Assembly: GCA_964548275.1 (NCBI GenBank)
Contig: CAZJQI010000010.1
Coordinates: 18,043 to 82,042 of the forward strand
Direction of reading: 5' to 3'
Length of the DNA: 64,000 bases
From: JAUVUV01 sp964548275
GTDB lineage: Bacteria > Gemmatimonadota > Glassbacteria > GWA2-58-10
Shown here: positions 34,193 to 43,401 of the stretch, piece by piece
Layout of the letters: each line of letters opens with the position of its first letter
Numbering within the stretch: the first letter of the stretch is position 1
The notes under the pieces: generated by a model
What the model saw: only the letters and a program-made list of their open reading frames with translations
What the model was told of the DNA's origin: nothing
Database searches by the model: none
Program-made: the position numbers and the translations under genes

Positions 34193-36819
34193 ACAGACAG
34201 CGCATCCCGCACCAATTTGGGAAAAGCCTCCACCGCCTCGGCAAGTTTCTCCACCTTTTTTCCACCGGCAGTGGCAAGATGCGGTTTCCCCCCACCGCCA
34301 CCACCGGCGATTCTGGCAACTTTGCCTACCAAATCACCGGCTTTCAGCCTCCCATCCTTGACCAGATTATCAGTCACCGCGCAAACGAATATCAGCTTGC
34401 CCTCTTTTTCTGCGCCGAACAGCGCAGCCCCCTTTTTGCACTTCTCCCGGAAGGCGTCACCCATCCCTTTGAGCGCCTCCAAGTCGGCATCCTCTATGAC
34501 TTCACTGACAATTTTTTCCCCATCCGGTAAAAGTTCAGCCTGATCGATAAATTCATCGATTTTTTCTTTCGAGGCCTGCGTTTTAAATTTGGCGAGTTCT
34601 TTCTGAAGCGCCTTCTGTTCATCGAGCAAGGCCCTGACTCGCCCGGGAAGCTCGCCGGGAGCTATGGCAAAAGAACGCTCGAGCTCGCTCACGATATGGC
34701 TTCGCTTCAGAAGGTAGGCGGCGGCGCGTTCGCCTGTGAATGCCTCGATCCTCCTGATACCAGCGGCCACACTCGACCCGGAAACAATCACGAAAACCCC
34801 GATCTGGCCTGTCGCGCTCACATGGGTTCCTCCGCAGAGCTCCTTTGTGAAATCCTCCACTTCGATCACCCTCACGCGCTGCTCGTACTTTTCCCCGAAA
34901 AGGGCCATTGCCCCCTGGTCGAGAGCTTTCTCGTAGTCTGTCTCATACCATTTGACCGGCCGGTTTGCCCGGATCTGTTCATTAACCCCGCTTTCAATCT
35001 TGAGGATCAATTCATCTGCCACTTTCTCGTAGTGGTGAAAATCAAAGCGCAGATAGTCCGGCGAGACCAGCGAACCGGCCTGTGTGGCCGCCTCCCCCAG
35101 TTCCTGAAGCAGGACACGGTGCATGAGGTGGGTTGCGGTGTGATTGCGCGCGGTTGCCAGGCGTCTTTGTTCATCGATCTGAGCCTTTACCCCGGAACCG
35201 GCTTCCACACTTTCCATGCCTCCGGTGATAAACTCGCCGCTATGGACGATAAGCAATCCTGAGCGCTGCACATCGTTAACTTTGAACTCGAAACCCGGCC
35301 CTTGGATCACTCCCTGGTCAGCCACCTGGCCGCCACTCTCGGGATAAAACGGTGTGGCATCGAGAATCAGGGTATTTTCATCTACGCCCAGAACCTTTGA
35401 TTCAACCTCTGTCCTGTCGTAGCCCAGAAACTCGCTCTTCTCCCCTGCATTCAGCCGCGAGGCCCAGCGCTCTGCAACAACCGACTGTGCCGCGAACCTG
35501 CCCTCTGCGCGGGATTTTTCCTGCCTGGAGGCCATACTGGCCCGGAAAGCCTCCTCGTCCACTCTCAGTCCCTTTTCCCGGGCCATCAGAACTGTCAGGT
35601 CAAGCGGGAAGCCGTAGGTATCGTAAAGCTTGAAAGCATCCTCCCCGCTGATTTTCTCTCCTGCCTGTTTGATAACCTTTTCGGCCACTTCCTGGAAAAG
35701 TTCGAGTCCCCGGTCCAAGGTCGCTCCAAAACCCTCCTCCTCGGCCTTGATCACCCGGGATATGTGCTGCGAGTGCCTGACCAGCTCGGGGTAGGCCTCG
35801 CCCATGGTGTCGGCAACCGTGGAGACCAGTCTGTAAAGAAACGGCTCGCGCATGCCGAGTTCCCTTCCAAATCGCGCCGCCCGGCGAAGGATGCGGCGCA
35901 CCACATAGCCCCTGCCCTCATTGCCGGGGATAGCTCCATCGGCCAGAGAGAAAGCAAGCATACGGACATGGTCGGCGATTACGCGGTGGGCCGTTCCGCG
36001 CTCACCAGGCTGGTAGTCCACTCCGCTGATCTCGTTTACCTGTTGGATCAGGGGTTGGAAAATGTCAGTATCGTAGTTGGAGTCCTTGCCCTGAAGTACG
36101 GCGCAGATTCGCTCGAAACCCATTCCGGTATCCACATGCGCTTCCTGCAACGGGGTCAGGGAGCCGTCCACTTGCCGTTCGAAGCGGATAAAAACCAGGT
36201 TCCAGATCTCGACAAACCTGTCGCTGCCGCTGTTTATGCCTTTTTCAGGATCTGCGGCAAGAGAGATGTCAGCCGGCTCAGGCCCGAGATCGATATGAAT
36301 CTCGCTGCAGGGGCCGCACGGCCCCACGTCGCCCATCTCCCAGAAATTATCCTTGTCGAACCTGAAAATCCGGTCTTTGTCAATATCGGTTTCGCTCTTC
36401 CACAGTTCCTCGGCCTCGTCGTCTTCAACGTGCACTGTGGCGTAAAGGCGCTCTTTTGGCAGCTTCCACACCTCGGTCAGCAGTTCCCAGGCCCAGATGA
36501 TGGCCTCGCGCTTATCGTAATCACCGAAACTCCAGTTGCCCAGCATCTCGAAAAAGGTGTGATGACTGTAATCTTTTCCCACATCTTCCAGGTCGTTGTG
36601 CTTGCCTGCGACTCGGATGCATTTCTGGCTGTTCACTGCACGGGTATAATCGCGCCTGCCGGTTCCAAGAAAAACATCCTTGAACTGGTTCATTCCGGCG
36701 TTGATAAACAGCAGGGTCGGGTCATCAATCGGTACCACCGGAACGCCGGGCACGACAGTATGCCCCTTGGATTTGAAGAAATCGATAAATTCCTGCCTTA
36801 TTTCCCGGGATTTTTTCAT
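34189..36819 (-). CDS. alaS: Alanyl-tRNA synthetase
   Basis: 876 aa, full length. Class II core at the N-terminus (FFKSKGHTVVPGVPVVP, HNDLEDVGKDYSHHTFFEMLGNWSFGDY). The editing domain has zinc motif HTATHLMH and CGGTH. The C-terminal C-Ala domain ends with the glycine-rich GGGGGGKPHLATAGG. ATG 36819 gives the standard MKKSREIRQEF start; upstream in-frame codons are unlikely. Confidence 0.97.
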   Translation of the reverse strand: MKKSREIRQEFIDFFKSKGHTVVPGVPVVPIDDPTLLFINAGMNQFKDVFLGTGRRDYTRAVNSQKCIRVAGKHNDLEDVGKDYSHHTFFEMLGNWSFGDYDKREAIIWAWELLTEVWKLPKERLYATVHVEDDEAEELWKSETDIDKDRIFRFDKDNFWEMGDVGPCGPCSEIHIDLGPEPADISLAADPEKGINSGSDRFVEIWNLVFIRFERQVDGSLTPLQEAHVDTGMGFERICAVLQGKDSNYDTDIFQPLIQQVNEISGVDYQPGERGTAHRVIADHVRMLAFSLADGAIPGNEGRGYVVRRILRRAARFGRELGMREPFLYRLVSTVADTMGEAYPELVRHSQHISRVIKAEEEGFGATLDRGLELFQEVAEKVIKQAGEKISGEDAFKLYDTYGFPLDLTVLMAREKGLRVDEEAFRASMASRQEKSRAEGRFAAQSVVAERWASRLNAGEKSEFLGYDRTEVESKVLGVDENTLILDATPFYPESGGQVADQGVIQGPGFEFKVNDVQRSGLLIVHSGEFITGGMESVEAGSGVKAQIDEQRRLATARNHTATHLMHRVLLQELGEAATQAGSLVSPDYLRFDFHHYEKVADELILKIESGVNEQIRANRPVKWYETDYEKALDQGAMALFGEKYEQRVRVIEVEDFTKELCGGTHVSATGQIGVFVIVSGSSVAAGIRRIEAFTGERAAAYLLKRSHIVSELERSFAIAPGELPGRVRALLDEQKALQKELAKFKTQASKEKIDEFIDQAELLPDGEKIVSEVIEDADLEALKGMGDAFREKCKKGAALFGAEKEGKLIFVCAVTDNLVKDGRLKAGDLVGKVARIAGGGGGGKPHLATAGGKKVEKLAEAVEAFPKLVRDALSV

Positions 36820-36943
36820 TATTCTTCTCGATTGTTCATTTCTCAAGTGACTGAAAAAGCTGTGCACTGCCCGGGGAGAGAAAATAAATTCAATTCGAGC
36901 CGGATTAAGGGACTAAATCTGCAATAAATATTTGCCGCAAGTT

Positions 36944-37468
36944 TCAATTACTTTTGCCGGTGGGTTCGAGAATCCGTTTGACAGCTCTGAGTGCGGCCGC
37001 TTTCGCGAATCCGCGGGAGGAAAGAAAGCGGAACAATCTAACTTTTTGTTCGGACGGCTTCAGGTTCTGAAAGGTAGCCAGTTTTTTCCGGGCCGCAGTC
37101 TCAGCCAGCAGGTTCTCTTCGAGGCCCTCCTCTGCCAGAACAAATGCAACCGCCTCCTCGGCCGTATCCCTTCTCACCCCGCGTTTTATCAGCTCACTCA
37201 CAACCGCCAGCGCAGCACGGGGAGATCGCTTGAATCGCTGACGGGTATATTCGCGGGCAAATGCCGGATCGTCCACATGTCCCAACTCTGAAAGCCTCGC
37301 CAGCACCCTTTGGATAACCGGCTGCTCGAAGTTTCGCAGGAGCTTGGTCTCAAGCTCACGGGCCGCGTGCTGACGGCGGGCCAGCAAGTTCAGCGCCCTG
37401 GCCATTGCCCGATCGTATTCCTCGGGAGTTTCATCTGTATTTTCCAACTTTGGGGACATTTCAGCCAA
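36944..37468 (-). CDS. recX: RecA regulator RecX
   Basis: 174 aa of tandem three-helix repeats: ALNLLARRQHAARELETKLL, RLSELGHVDDPAFAREYTRQR, and FLSSRGFAKAAALRAVKRIL. It caps RecA filaments and inhibits recombination. It begins 18 nt after recA, the usual recA-recX arrangement. The start is TTG 37468 or ATG 37459. Confidence 0.9.
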   Translation of the reverse strand: MAEMSPKLENTDETPEEYDRAMARALNLLARRQHAARELETKLLRNFEQPVIQRVLARLSELGHVDDPAFAREYTRQRFKRSPRAALAVVSELIKRGVRRDTAEEAVAFVLAEEGLEENLLAETAARKKLATFQNLKPSEQKVRLFRFLSSRGFAKAAALRAVKRILEPTGKSN

Positions 37469-37486
37469 AATGCGATCTTACAGCTT

Positions 37487-38536
37487 CTATTTTCCCGGCC
37501 CTTCCTGAGCCTCCGGCTCCTTATCTTTCCCTGGTAGCAGACCGACCTTTTTTTTGACCTCGGTATCGATTGCCCTGAAAATGTCCTCGTTTTCCTCGAG
37601 AAAATTTTTCACGTTTTCCCGGCCCTGCCCCAGCCGCTCGGCACCGTAAGAGAACCAGGCACCGCTTTTTTCTATTATCCCGGTGCTGACAGCCAGATCC
37701 AGCAGTGTACCTGCGTAACTAATCCCTTTATCGAACATTATGTCGAACTCAGCATCCCTGAAAGGCGGGGCGACTTTGTTCTTGACCACTTTCACCCGTG
37801 AACGGAGTCCCAGCACTTGTTCGGCGTCCTTGATATTTCCCACCTTGCGTATATCAAGCCGCAGGGAGGAATAGAACTTGAGCGCCCGGCCGCCCGTGGT
37901 GGTTTCCGGGTTGCCGAACATCACCCCGATCTTCTCGCGTAACTGGTTGATAAAGATCATCGCGGTGTGGCTTTTGTGGATCGTGGAGGTGAGTTTGCGC
38001 ATGGCCTGGCTCATCAGGCGCGCCTGCAGCCCCATGTGCGAATCCCCCATCTCTCCTTCGATTTCCGCCCTTGGAACAAGCGCGGCAACCGAATCTATAA
38101 CCACTACGTCGACAGCATTGGAGCGTACCAGCACCTCGGCGATATCCAGGGCCTGTTCGCCGGTGTCCGGCTGGGAAATCAGCAGGTTGTCCAGGTCAAC
38201 ACCGAGCTTGGCTGCATAACTCGGATCAAGCGCATGTTCGGCGTCGATAAAGGCCACCGTGCCACCCGTTTTCTGTGCGTTGGCGATCACATGCAGCGCC
38301 AGGGTTGTCTTGCCTGATGCTTCAGGTCCGAAAATCTCGGTTACCCTTCCACGCGGTACGCCGCCGATTCCTGTTGCCAGGTCGAGGTTGAGCGCCCCGG
38401 TGGAGATTGCCTCCACACGCACCCTGGCGCCTTCCTCGCCCAGTTTCATGATCGATCCCTGACCGTACTGCCGTTCAATGTGGCTGATTGCCAGGCTAAT
38501 CGCCTTCTCTTTTTCTTTTGCCATGTCGGTCGCCAT
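37487..38536 (-). CDS. recA: Recombinase RecA
   Basis: 349 aa. P-loop GPEASGKT, VIDSVAALVPRAEIEGEMGD, and the L2 loop NQLREKIGVMFGNPETTTGG are intact; there is no intein. ATG 38536 gives the standard start; a longer upstream reading would run through the -10 region. The gene has its own promoter (38583-38611) and a palindrome in its 5' UTR. Confidence 0.97.
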   Translation of the reverse strand: MATDMAKEKEKAISLAISHIERQYGQGSIMKLGEEGARVRVEAISTGALNLDLATGIGGVPRGRVTEIFGPEASGKTTLALHVIANAQKTGGTVAFIDAEHALDPSYAAKLGVDLDNLLISQPDTGEQALDIAEVLVRSNAVDVVVIDSVAALVPRAEIEGEMGDSHMGLQARLMSQAMRKLTSTIHKSHTAMIFINQLREKIGVMFGNPETTTGGRALKFYSSLRLDIRKVGNIKDAEQVLGLRSRVKVVKNKVAPPFRDAEFDIMFDKGISYAGTLLDLAVSTGIIEKSGAWFSYGAERLGQGRENVKNFLEENEDIFRAIDTEVKKKVGLLPGKDKEPEAQEGPGK

Positions 38537-38546
38537 GACGACCCCC

Positions 38547-38561
38547 TGAAAAACGTTTTCA
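38547..38561. promoter_or_regulatory. Palindrome in the recA leader, candidate operator
   Basis: TGAAAAACGTTTTCA contains the perfect 10-bp palindrome AAAACGTTTT with TGA/TCA flanks. It lies between the predicted recA transcription start and the RecA start codon, a position where a repressor such as LexA could block transcription. It does not match the E. coli or B. subtilis LexA box. Confidence 0.35.
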
Positions 38562-38582
38562 AAGTTTAAAAATGATTTGGAA

Positions 38583-38611
38583 ATAATACCTTTAGCCCCT
38601 GCCTTTGTCAA
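38583..38611 (-). promoter_or_regulatory. Sigma-70-type promoter of recA
   Basis: On the minus strand: TTGACA (38606-38611), 17-nt spacer, TATTAT (38583-38588). It starts directly after the B3/B4 gene, so recA has a promoter separate from that gene. Confidence 0.75.
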
Positions 38612-38619
38612 TACCGTCT

Positions 38620-39297
38620 CTAGCCCACGATCTGGCCCATCCTGGTATCCGGCTGGCCTCCGCCGAAACGGGAGACCTGGTCGGCAGTGAACTGGGCGTG
38701 GCCGTCGAGAACCTCCTCCGATACCTCATACGGGGCGAAAATCACCACGAGAGCGCGGCTGGTCTGCTCGCGTATCCGGGTGCGGTCGCTGTCCGCGGTG
38801 GGGGAACCGAACGGCCCGGTTTGGTCGAACAGGCCGTAGCGGCCATCTAGATGAACGCTCTCCTTGCGGATTCCGTCGAAAGATTCCCCCGGCCCTCCTT
38901 TGCGCAAATTTATCGCTTCGCCTTGTACGTAATCCAGATCGTAAAGCCCCACAGGAAGCAGGTAGGAGAGGCTGCAGTAATTTATCGTGTCCACAAGCGA
39001 GTTGATCCGGTAGAGGTCCTTTCCATGGAGCGCACGCCGAAGGAGCGCCTCGGATGAGGGACGCAGCTTGGTCGGGTCGATGCCGATTGCGCGGTAGAGC
39101 TGGCGGGCCGCCTGTATCCCGGGCACCTCGCCTATCGAGACATCCCGGTATCTGGCGGCAAGCTCAGTGCAGAAAGGCTGGAAAACCGCCCAGAGGCCTT
39201 CCGCTTTGTCAATCTCCAGGCCCTCGGCCACTACCGAGGCCAGGCGGACCTTCTTTGCAAGTTCAGGGTCAATCTCGATTCGCGGATCAAGCGCCAA
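38620..39297 (-). CDS. B3/B4 tRNA-binding-domain protein
   Basis: 225 aa. It resembles the free-standing B3/B4 domain of phenylalanyl-tRNA synthetase beta chain, seen in GIQAARQLYRAIGIDPTKLRPSSEALLRRAL, INSLVDTINYCSLSY and the LPVGLYDLDYV block. Such proteins are suspected to edit or bind mischarged tRNA or free amino acids; function here is unproven. No synthetase core is attached. Confidence 0.8.
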   Translation of the reverse strand: MALDPRIEIDPELAKKVRLASVVAEGLEIDKAEGLWAVFQPFCTELAARYRDVSIGEVPGIQAARQLYRAIGIDPTKLRPSSEALLRRALHGKDLYRINSLVDTINYCSLSYLLPVGLYDLDYVQGEAINLRKGGPGESFDGIRKESVHLDGRYGLFDQTGPFGSPTADSDRTRIREQTSRALVVIFAPYEVSEEVLDGHAQFTADQVSRFGGGQPDTRMGQIVG

Positions 39298-39410
39298 AAC
39301 AAACCTCCGGTTTGATGTTTAGAGCTAAACTCGTTTCTCCCCGAGAGACTCATCCGGATAAGGGTTTCTCTTTGGAATATAACACACAGCGCGTGTCAGG
39401 CAAGAGGGGA

Positions 39411-39453
39411 TAAAAAAAATCCCTGCTCGCTTGCTTTAGAGCGAGCAGGGATT
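39411..39453 (-). terminator. Intrinsic terminator after the DUF6249-type gene
   Basis: A 13-bp perfect stem (39418-39430 with 39441-39453), 10-nt loop, and on the minus strand a run of T (A run at 39412-39419 on plus). It ends transcripts of the small membrane protein gene at 39486. Confidence 0.85.
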
Positions 39454-39485
39454 CAAGGTTAAATAATTGTCTTGACTCGGTTAAA

Positions 39486-39893
39486 TCAGGCCTCGGATGT
39501 ACTTTCGCTTTCGACTTTCTCTACAGGTTTCAACTGAGCAGCCTGCGCAGTGATCAGTTGCTCTTGCAGGCGCATCGCACGTTCCCGCTGGGGTTTGGTC
39601 AGCATGTGGTAAACAATCAGGGCGACCCCACCGAGCAGAAATACCAGGCCGAAACCAAAAGTTTCGTCGTCTCCATATCCGGCAATAAAGGTTATTACCA
39701 TACCAAGACCCGCAGCAGCAAGAAGCAGGCCCCAGAGCAGAGACCCGGTTCCGGGAGTGGAAACCTTGGTGGTGGCCGGATTGATCCCCTGCTTGATCAG
39801 CTCCATCCGCTCCTGATGGCGACGGGACCCAACAAAATAAACGATCAGCACGACCATTGCAAACATAGCGATAGGTACCAGACTGTTTAGCAT
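39486..39893 (-). CDS. Small three-helix membrane protein (DUF6249-like), copy 1
   Basis: 135 aa. Membrane helices at about residues 5-22, 50-70 and 80-97. A positively charged loop (GSRRHQERMELIKQGINP) after helix 1 is shared with the neighbouring paralogue. It looks like the DUF6249 family; function unknown. ATG 39893 has AGGAGG upstream. It lies in tandem with copy 2 and divergent from an ECF sigma/anti-sigma pair, which may control it. Confidence 0.65.
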   Translation of the reverse strand: MLNSLVPIAMFAMVVLIVYFVGSRRHQERMELIKQGINPATTKVSTPGTGSLLWGLLLAAAGLGMVITFIAGYGDDETFGFGLVFLLGGVALIVYHMLTKPQRERAMRLQEQLITAQAAQLKPVEKVESESTSEA

Positions 39894-39998
39894 GATTACC
39901 TCCTGTTGAATTTGAAACTACCAGTTTAGAAAATTGTTCGAAATCTGTATCTGTTTCCTATGACGCGAATGGTCGAGAAATGATTTCAACTTTTATTG

Positions 39999-40394
39999 TC
40001 ACGCCATCTGGGTGTTCTTTTCCTGACGAGAGACAGCGTTCACTTTTTTCTCGTACAGCCGCCTTCCCCACTCGCGCGTGCCTTCGGTCAGCCTGTGGTA
40101 TAAAAGCAGAGCCCCGCCGAGAAGGAATACGGTTATGATAAAACACAGGGCTTCGATGTCATCCATATTCCAATTGATGATGAATAAAATAACCCCCGAA
40201 ACTCCGAGAGCCAGAAAAATCAGGCCACAGCAAAGCGATTTCGAGCCTATCAGCGAGGAAGGGGCCGGGATGGCGAAAGGCCGGATGCCCTGGCTGATAA
40301 GCTCCATCTTCTCACTGTGGCGGTGCGAAACAACAAAATAAACAATTAAAACAATTGCGGCAAAAACGCCCAGGGGTACCAGTACTTCTTCCAT
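39999..40394 (-). CDS. Small three-helix membrane protein (DUF6249-like), copy 2
   Basis: 131 aa, paralogue of the preceding gene: same order of helices and the matching loop SHRHSEKMELISQGIRP. ATG 40394 is preceded by AGGAGG at 7-nt spacing. Closest to the divergent region with the sigma factor gene, so a likely target of that sigma factor (inference from position). Confidence 0.65.
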   Translation of the reverse strand: MEEVLVPLGVFAAIVLIVYFVVSHRHSEKMELISQGIRPFAIPAPSSLIGSKSLCCGLIFLALGVSGVILFIINWNMDDIEALCFIITVFLLGGALLLYHRLTEGTREWGRRLYEKKVNAVSRQEKNTQMA

Positions 40395-40489
40395 TTTAAC
40401 CTCCTGTTGAGTAAAATACACTTAGAATCTTGATTAAATCTACCCATTTTCCTATTCTGTACACTACGACGCCGGGTTTTTAAAAAAAA

Positions 40490-40514
40490 TTTCAGATTTT
40501 TTATTTTTCTGAAA
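40490..40514. promoter_or_regulatory. AT-rich inverted repeat in the divergent sigma/DUF6249 region
   Basis: TTTCAGA (40490-40496) and TCTGAAA (40508-40514) separated by 11 A/T-rich bases. It lies midway between two divergently transcribed units and may be a regulatory site. No clear sigma-70 -35/-10 pair was found in the roughly 200-nt region, which would suit ECF-dependent promoters. Confidence 0.3.
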
Positions 40515-40600
40515 AATTTTTGAAATTTTTCCTGCGAAGCCTGAGTCATATAATTTGAAAGCTTCGCGCTTCACCTTTGATAAAAACTAAAACCGATCTG

Positions 40601-41152
40601 ATGCATAATGCGGAATACGATTTCAGGGAGATCCTGGACACATACCAGGACAAGGTTTACAACCAGGCTTATCGCATGCTCGGCAACCGGGAGGATGCAG
40701 AGGAGGCCACCCAGGACATTTTCCTGCGGATTCACCGATCGCTGGGTGATTTCAGAGGTGAGAGCAAGCTTTCGAGCTGGATATACCGGATCGCAGCCAA
40801 TGTCTGTATCAGCCGGCTTAGAAAAAAACAGTTGAAGACAACAAGCCTGGACGAGCCGACAGAAGTAGAAGGAAGGTCGGTATCCGAACTTGTGGCTGAT
40901 GAGGGAACCGATCCGGAGAGGAATCATGCAGCAAAGGAAATGGCAGAAATTATACGCAGCGAACTTCGAAGGCTTCCCCCGCTTTGGGCGCAAGCCTTGA
41001 GTTTACACTATTTCGGCGGGCAATCTTACGAGGAGGTGGCAGAAGCCATGGAGATCCCAAAGCCTACAGTGGCCACATACATCTCAAGAGGCAAGAAACA
41101 GCTCGCCAAACAAATTATTGCGCTGACAGGTAAGGAAGGGTTATTTTTCTAG
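40601..41152 (+). CDS. ECF-type RNA polymerase sigma factor
   Basis: 183 aa. Sigma region 2 (REILDTYQDKVYNQAYRMLGNREDAEEATQDIFLRIHRSLGDFRGESKLSSWIYRIAANVCISRLRK) and region 4 (SLHYFGGQSYEEVAEAMEIPKPTVATYISRGKKQL) with no region 3, as in group 4 sigma factors. ATG 40601 is assumed; TTG 40577 is in frame and neither has a clear Shine-Dalgarno. Followed after 15 nt by a membrane anti-sigma factor. Confidence 0.9.
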   Translation: MHNAEYDFREILDTYQDKVYNQAYRMLGNREDAEEATQDIFLRIHRSLGDFRGESKLSSWIYRIAANVCISRLRKKQLKTTSLDEPTEVEGRSVSELVADEGTDPERNHAAKEMAEIIRSELRRLPPLWAQALSLHYFGGQSYEEVAEAMEIPKPTVATYISRGKKQLAKQIIALTGKEGLFF

Positions 41153-41167
41153 ACAGGGAGGGTAATC

Positions 41168-41863
41168 ATGGACTACAAAGAATTCGAAAAACACGTGGCG
41201 GACTATGTCGAGGGGCTATGCGATGAACGCTTGCGCCGCCGGATGGAAGAAAAACGCCGCGAAAACCCTGCCTGCGACCGACTGGCCCGCATGCATGAAA
41301 ACATCCTTGCCGCTTTGCAGGACACCCCCGAGGTCAAGGCGCCAGCGGACCTGAGCGAGAGAATCCTTGCCGCAGTGAAAGCCGAGGATAGCCAGATCGT
41401 CGCTGAACGCAAATCTTTCCGCGAGTACGTGCTCTCCTCACTCCCGATCGCGGCCTGTATTGCTGCTGCCTTTACAGGGTTGTTTTATACATTTAAAGCT
41501 AACCTTTACACCGCTGCTCAGTTCAGCCTGGGCTGGAGTCAGGCGTTTTCCAACTGGTTCAATTCCGAGAGTGGAGAACTGGCCGCGCAAGCAGACAAGG
41601 GCATTTCAGTCAGTAACCAGGCGCTTGCCGGATGGTTAAAAGTTGTTGGCGAGTCCAGTGAAAAAACTTCTACTACTGCGCTGGGCTGGCTTCAGGCAGT
41701 GGGAAACCTGTTGAACTACCCTGTCGAACTGCCCTTTTTTACTTTCACTCTGCCGGTTGTTTACTTCTTTACAGGCGCCGTGCTGGGGGCAACCATGTTG
41801 TGGTTCTACCGGGATTCACTCTTTTCTTCAGGTTATTCACCCGCAATCTACAGCCGGCACTGA
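41168..41863 (+). CDS. Putative membrane anti-sigma factor
   Basis: 231 aa. The N-terminal 70 residues are helical and resemble the anti-sigma zinc-finger-like domain (YVEGLCDERLRRRMEEKRRENPACDRL), but the usual HxxxCxxC is not complete. Two membrane helices lie at about residues 92-112 and 193-215 with an amphipathic extracytoplasmic segment between. Its position right after the ECF gene is the main support. Confidence 0.7.
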   Translation: MDYKEFEKHVADYVEGLCDERLRRRMEEKRRENPACDRLARMHENILAALQDTPEVKAPADLSERILAAVKAEDSQIVAERKSFREYVLSSLPIAACIAAAFTGLFYTFKANLYTAAQFSLGWSQAFSNWFNSESGELAAQADKGISVSNQALAGWLKVVGESSEKTSTTALGWLQAVGNLLNYPVELPFFTFTLPVVYFFTGAVLGATMLWFYRDSLFSSGYSPAIYSRH

Positions 41864-41900
41864 CAAGCCGCAAATTCAAAGCACAATGCTATTCTGATCA

Positions 41901-41933
41901 AAAAAGGGGCGGTCTTTCGGATCGCCCCTTTTT
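41901..41933 (+). terminator. Intrinsic terminator of the sigma/anti-sigma operon
   Basis: AAAAAGGGGCG (41901-41911) pairs with CGCCCCTTTTT (41923-41933) around an 11-nt loop, followed by AATTTTT. Its symmetry lets it also act on minus-strand transcripts. Confidence 0.85.
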
Positions 41934-42033
41934 AATTTTTAGAATGTGTAAGTGTTGAAAACCGACCTGGTGTCATATCCCGGAAGTTGTTAAAATAATT
42001 ATTGTTTCAAACAACAAAGGCAAACATTAAGTC

Positions 42034-42086
42034 GTAGGGGCAGACCCATGTGTCTGCCCGCGGGCGCACACGTGGGTGCGCCCATA
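42034..42086. repeat. Composite palindromic repeat (GTAGGGGC family)
   Basis: Begins GTAGGGGC and contains two adjacent hairpins, GGGCAGAC/GTCTGCCC and GGGCGCAC/GTGCGCCC, ending GCGCCCATAC. Its outer ends match the element at 10016-10043. It lies between converging transcripts, at the 3' end of the symporter gene. Confidence 0.65.
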
Positions 42087-42119
42087 CGGAATATGTAACC
42101 TTATTTCCGAGATACCACA

Positions 42120-43331
42120 CTAGCCTGCCTTCACTCTCAGCTCTGTCTCACCTTCCGAAGCGGCGATTATCGCCGTGCCGCAGGAATCGCTCCAGACATT
42201 GACCGTGGTGCGGAGCATATCCAGAATCCGGTCCACTGCCAAGATCAACCCCACTCCCTCCAGCGGAAGGCCCACCGCTTTGAGAACAACGCTCATCATA
42301 ACAAGCCCGGCCATGGGAATACCCGCCGCACCGATGGAGGCTAAAAGCGCTGTAATTACAACCACTGTCTGCTGCACGAAGCTGAGTTCCACAGCCTGGC
42401 CGTGCGAAAAGTAGTACTGGGCGATAAAAATCACGGCCACGCACTCGTAAAGCGCTGTGCCGTCCATGTTTACAGTTGCACCCAGGGGCAGCACGAAGCT
42501 GCTCGTCCGGTTGGAAATCCCGGCATTTTCCTCTGCGCACTCCATGGTCAGGGGAAGGGTGGCGGAACTCGATGCGGTGGAAAAGGCAGTCATCAGGGCC
42601 GGTCCCATGGCTTTTACATGCTTAATGGGACTCACACCTCCCACCAGCAGTAATAGAGCCGGAAGGCTGACGCATGCGTGAATTAGCAACGCCAGCAGGA
42701 CGCAGATCGCGTACAATCCAAGAGGGATAAAGGGTGCAAAACCGGTTTCAGCCACAATCGAGCCGACAAGGCCGAACGCGCCGAACGGGGTGAGCATGAT
42801 AATGAAGCGGGTTATTTTCATCATTACTTCAAAGAGTCCGGCCAGGAAAGCTTGCACCGGGCCACCCAAGCTCTGATCTACTCGCGTGATAAAAATCCCG
42901 AAAAGGATGGCGAAAAAAATGAGCTGCAAAATATTTCCTTCAACCGCTGCAGCCACCGGGTTCTCGGGTATCATCCGAATGAATAGATCCAGAAGGCCTG
43001 TTTGCTCCGCACCTACAGTCTCGGGTGCTGCCTCCAGTCCCAGTTCAGCTCCCACCCCGGGTCTAACCAGGTTTACCACCACCAGTCCTGTAAGTATTGC
43101 CAGAAGGGAGGTGGTCAGGTAATAAAGCATTGTCTTGCCGCCCATCCTGCCGAGATTCCCGGTATTGCCGATGCCTGCAACCCCGGTGACAATCGAGCTG
43201 AAAATCAGCGGCACGATGACCATCTTGAGCAGGGTCAGGAATATCGTGCCCAAGGGTTTGGATATAACTAGCAGCGGCTTGCCGATCAGCCAGCCGCAGA
43301 GCACTCCAAGAATAATCCCGATAAAAATCAT
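42120..43331 (-). CDS. Dicarboxylate/glutamate:cation symporter (DAACS family)
   Basis: 403 aa, eight membrane helices with two hairpins. Hairpin 1 motif SSSATLPLT, and the helix 7 motif ATVNMDGTALYE with the NMDGT cation site, are intact. It imports glutamate, aspartate or C4-dicarboxylates with H+ or Na+; the substrate cannot be fixed from sequence. Single gene, separate from the PHP gene upstream. Confidence 0.9.
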   Translation of the reverse strand: MIFIGIILGVLCGWLIGKPLLVISKPLGTIFLTLLKMVIVPLIFSSIVTGVAGIGNTGNLGRMGGKTMLYYLTTSLLAILTGLVVVNLVRPGVGAELGLEAAPETVGAEQTGLLDLFIRMIPENPVAAAVEGNILQLIFFAILFGIFITRVDQSLGGPVQAFLAGLFEVMMKITRFIIMLTPFGAFGLVGSIVAETGFAPFIPLGLYAICVLLALLIHACVSLPALLLLVGGVSPIKHVKAMGPALMTAFSTASSSATLPLTMECAEENAGISNRTSSFVLPLGATVNMDGTALYECVAVIFIAQYYFSHGQAVELSFVQQTVVVITALLASIGAAGIPMAGLVMMSVVLKAVGLPLEGVGLILAVDRILDMLRTTVNVWSDSCGTAIIAASEGETELRVKAG

Positions 43332-43401
43332 GCCGGGCAGTCCGACGCGTTTAAAAATGTTCTCCTCCTTGCCGGTCGATTTGAGCTTTATTCAGTATCT
43401 G

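Noticed and set aside
35764..36927. Antisense open frame opposite alaS
   Set aside because: Shadow of the alaS codon pattern with no protein motif.
36960..36976. tRNA T-loop-like stretch (GGTTCGAGAATCC)
   Set aside because: It is inside the recX coding region and has no matching acceptor or anticodon arms around it.
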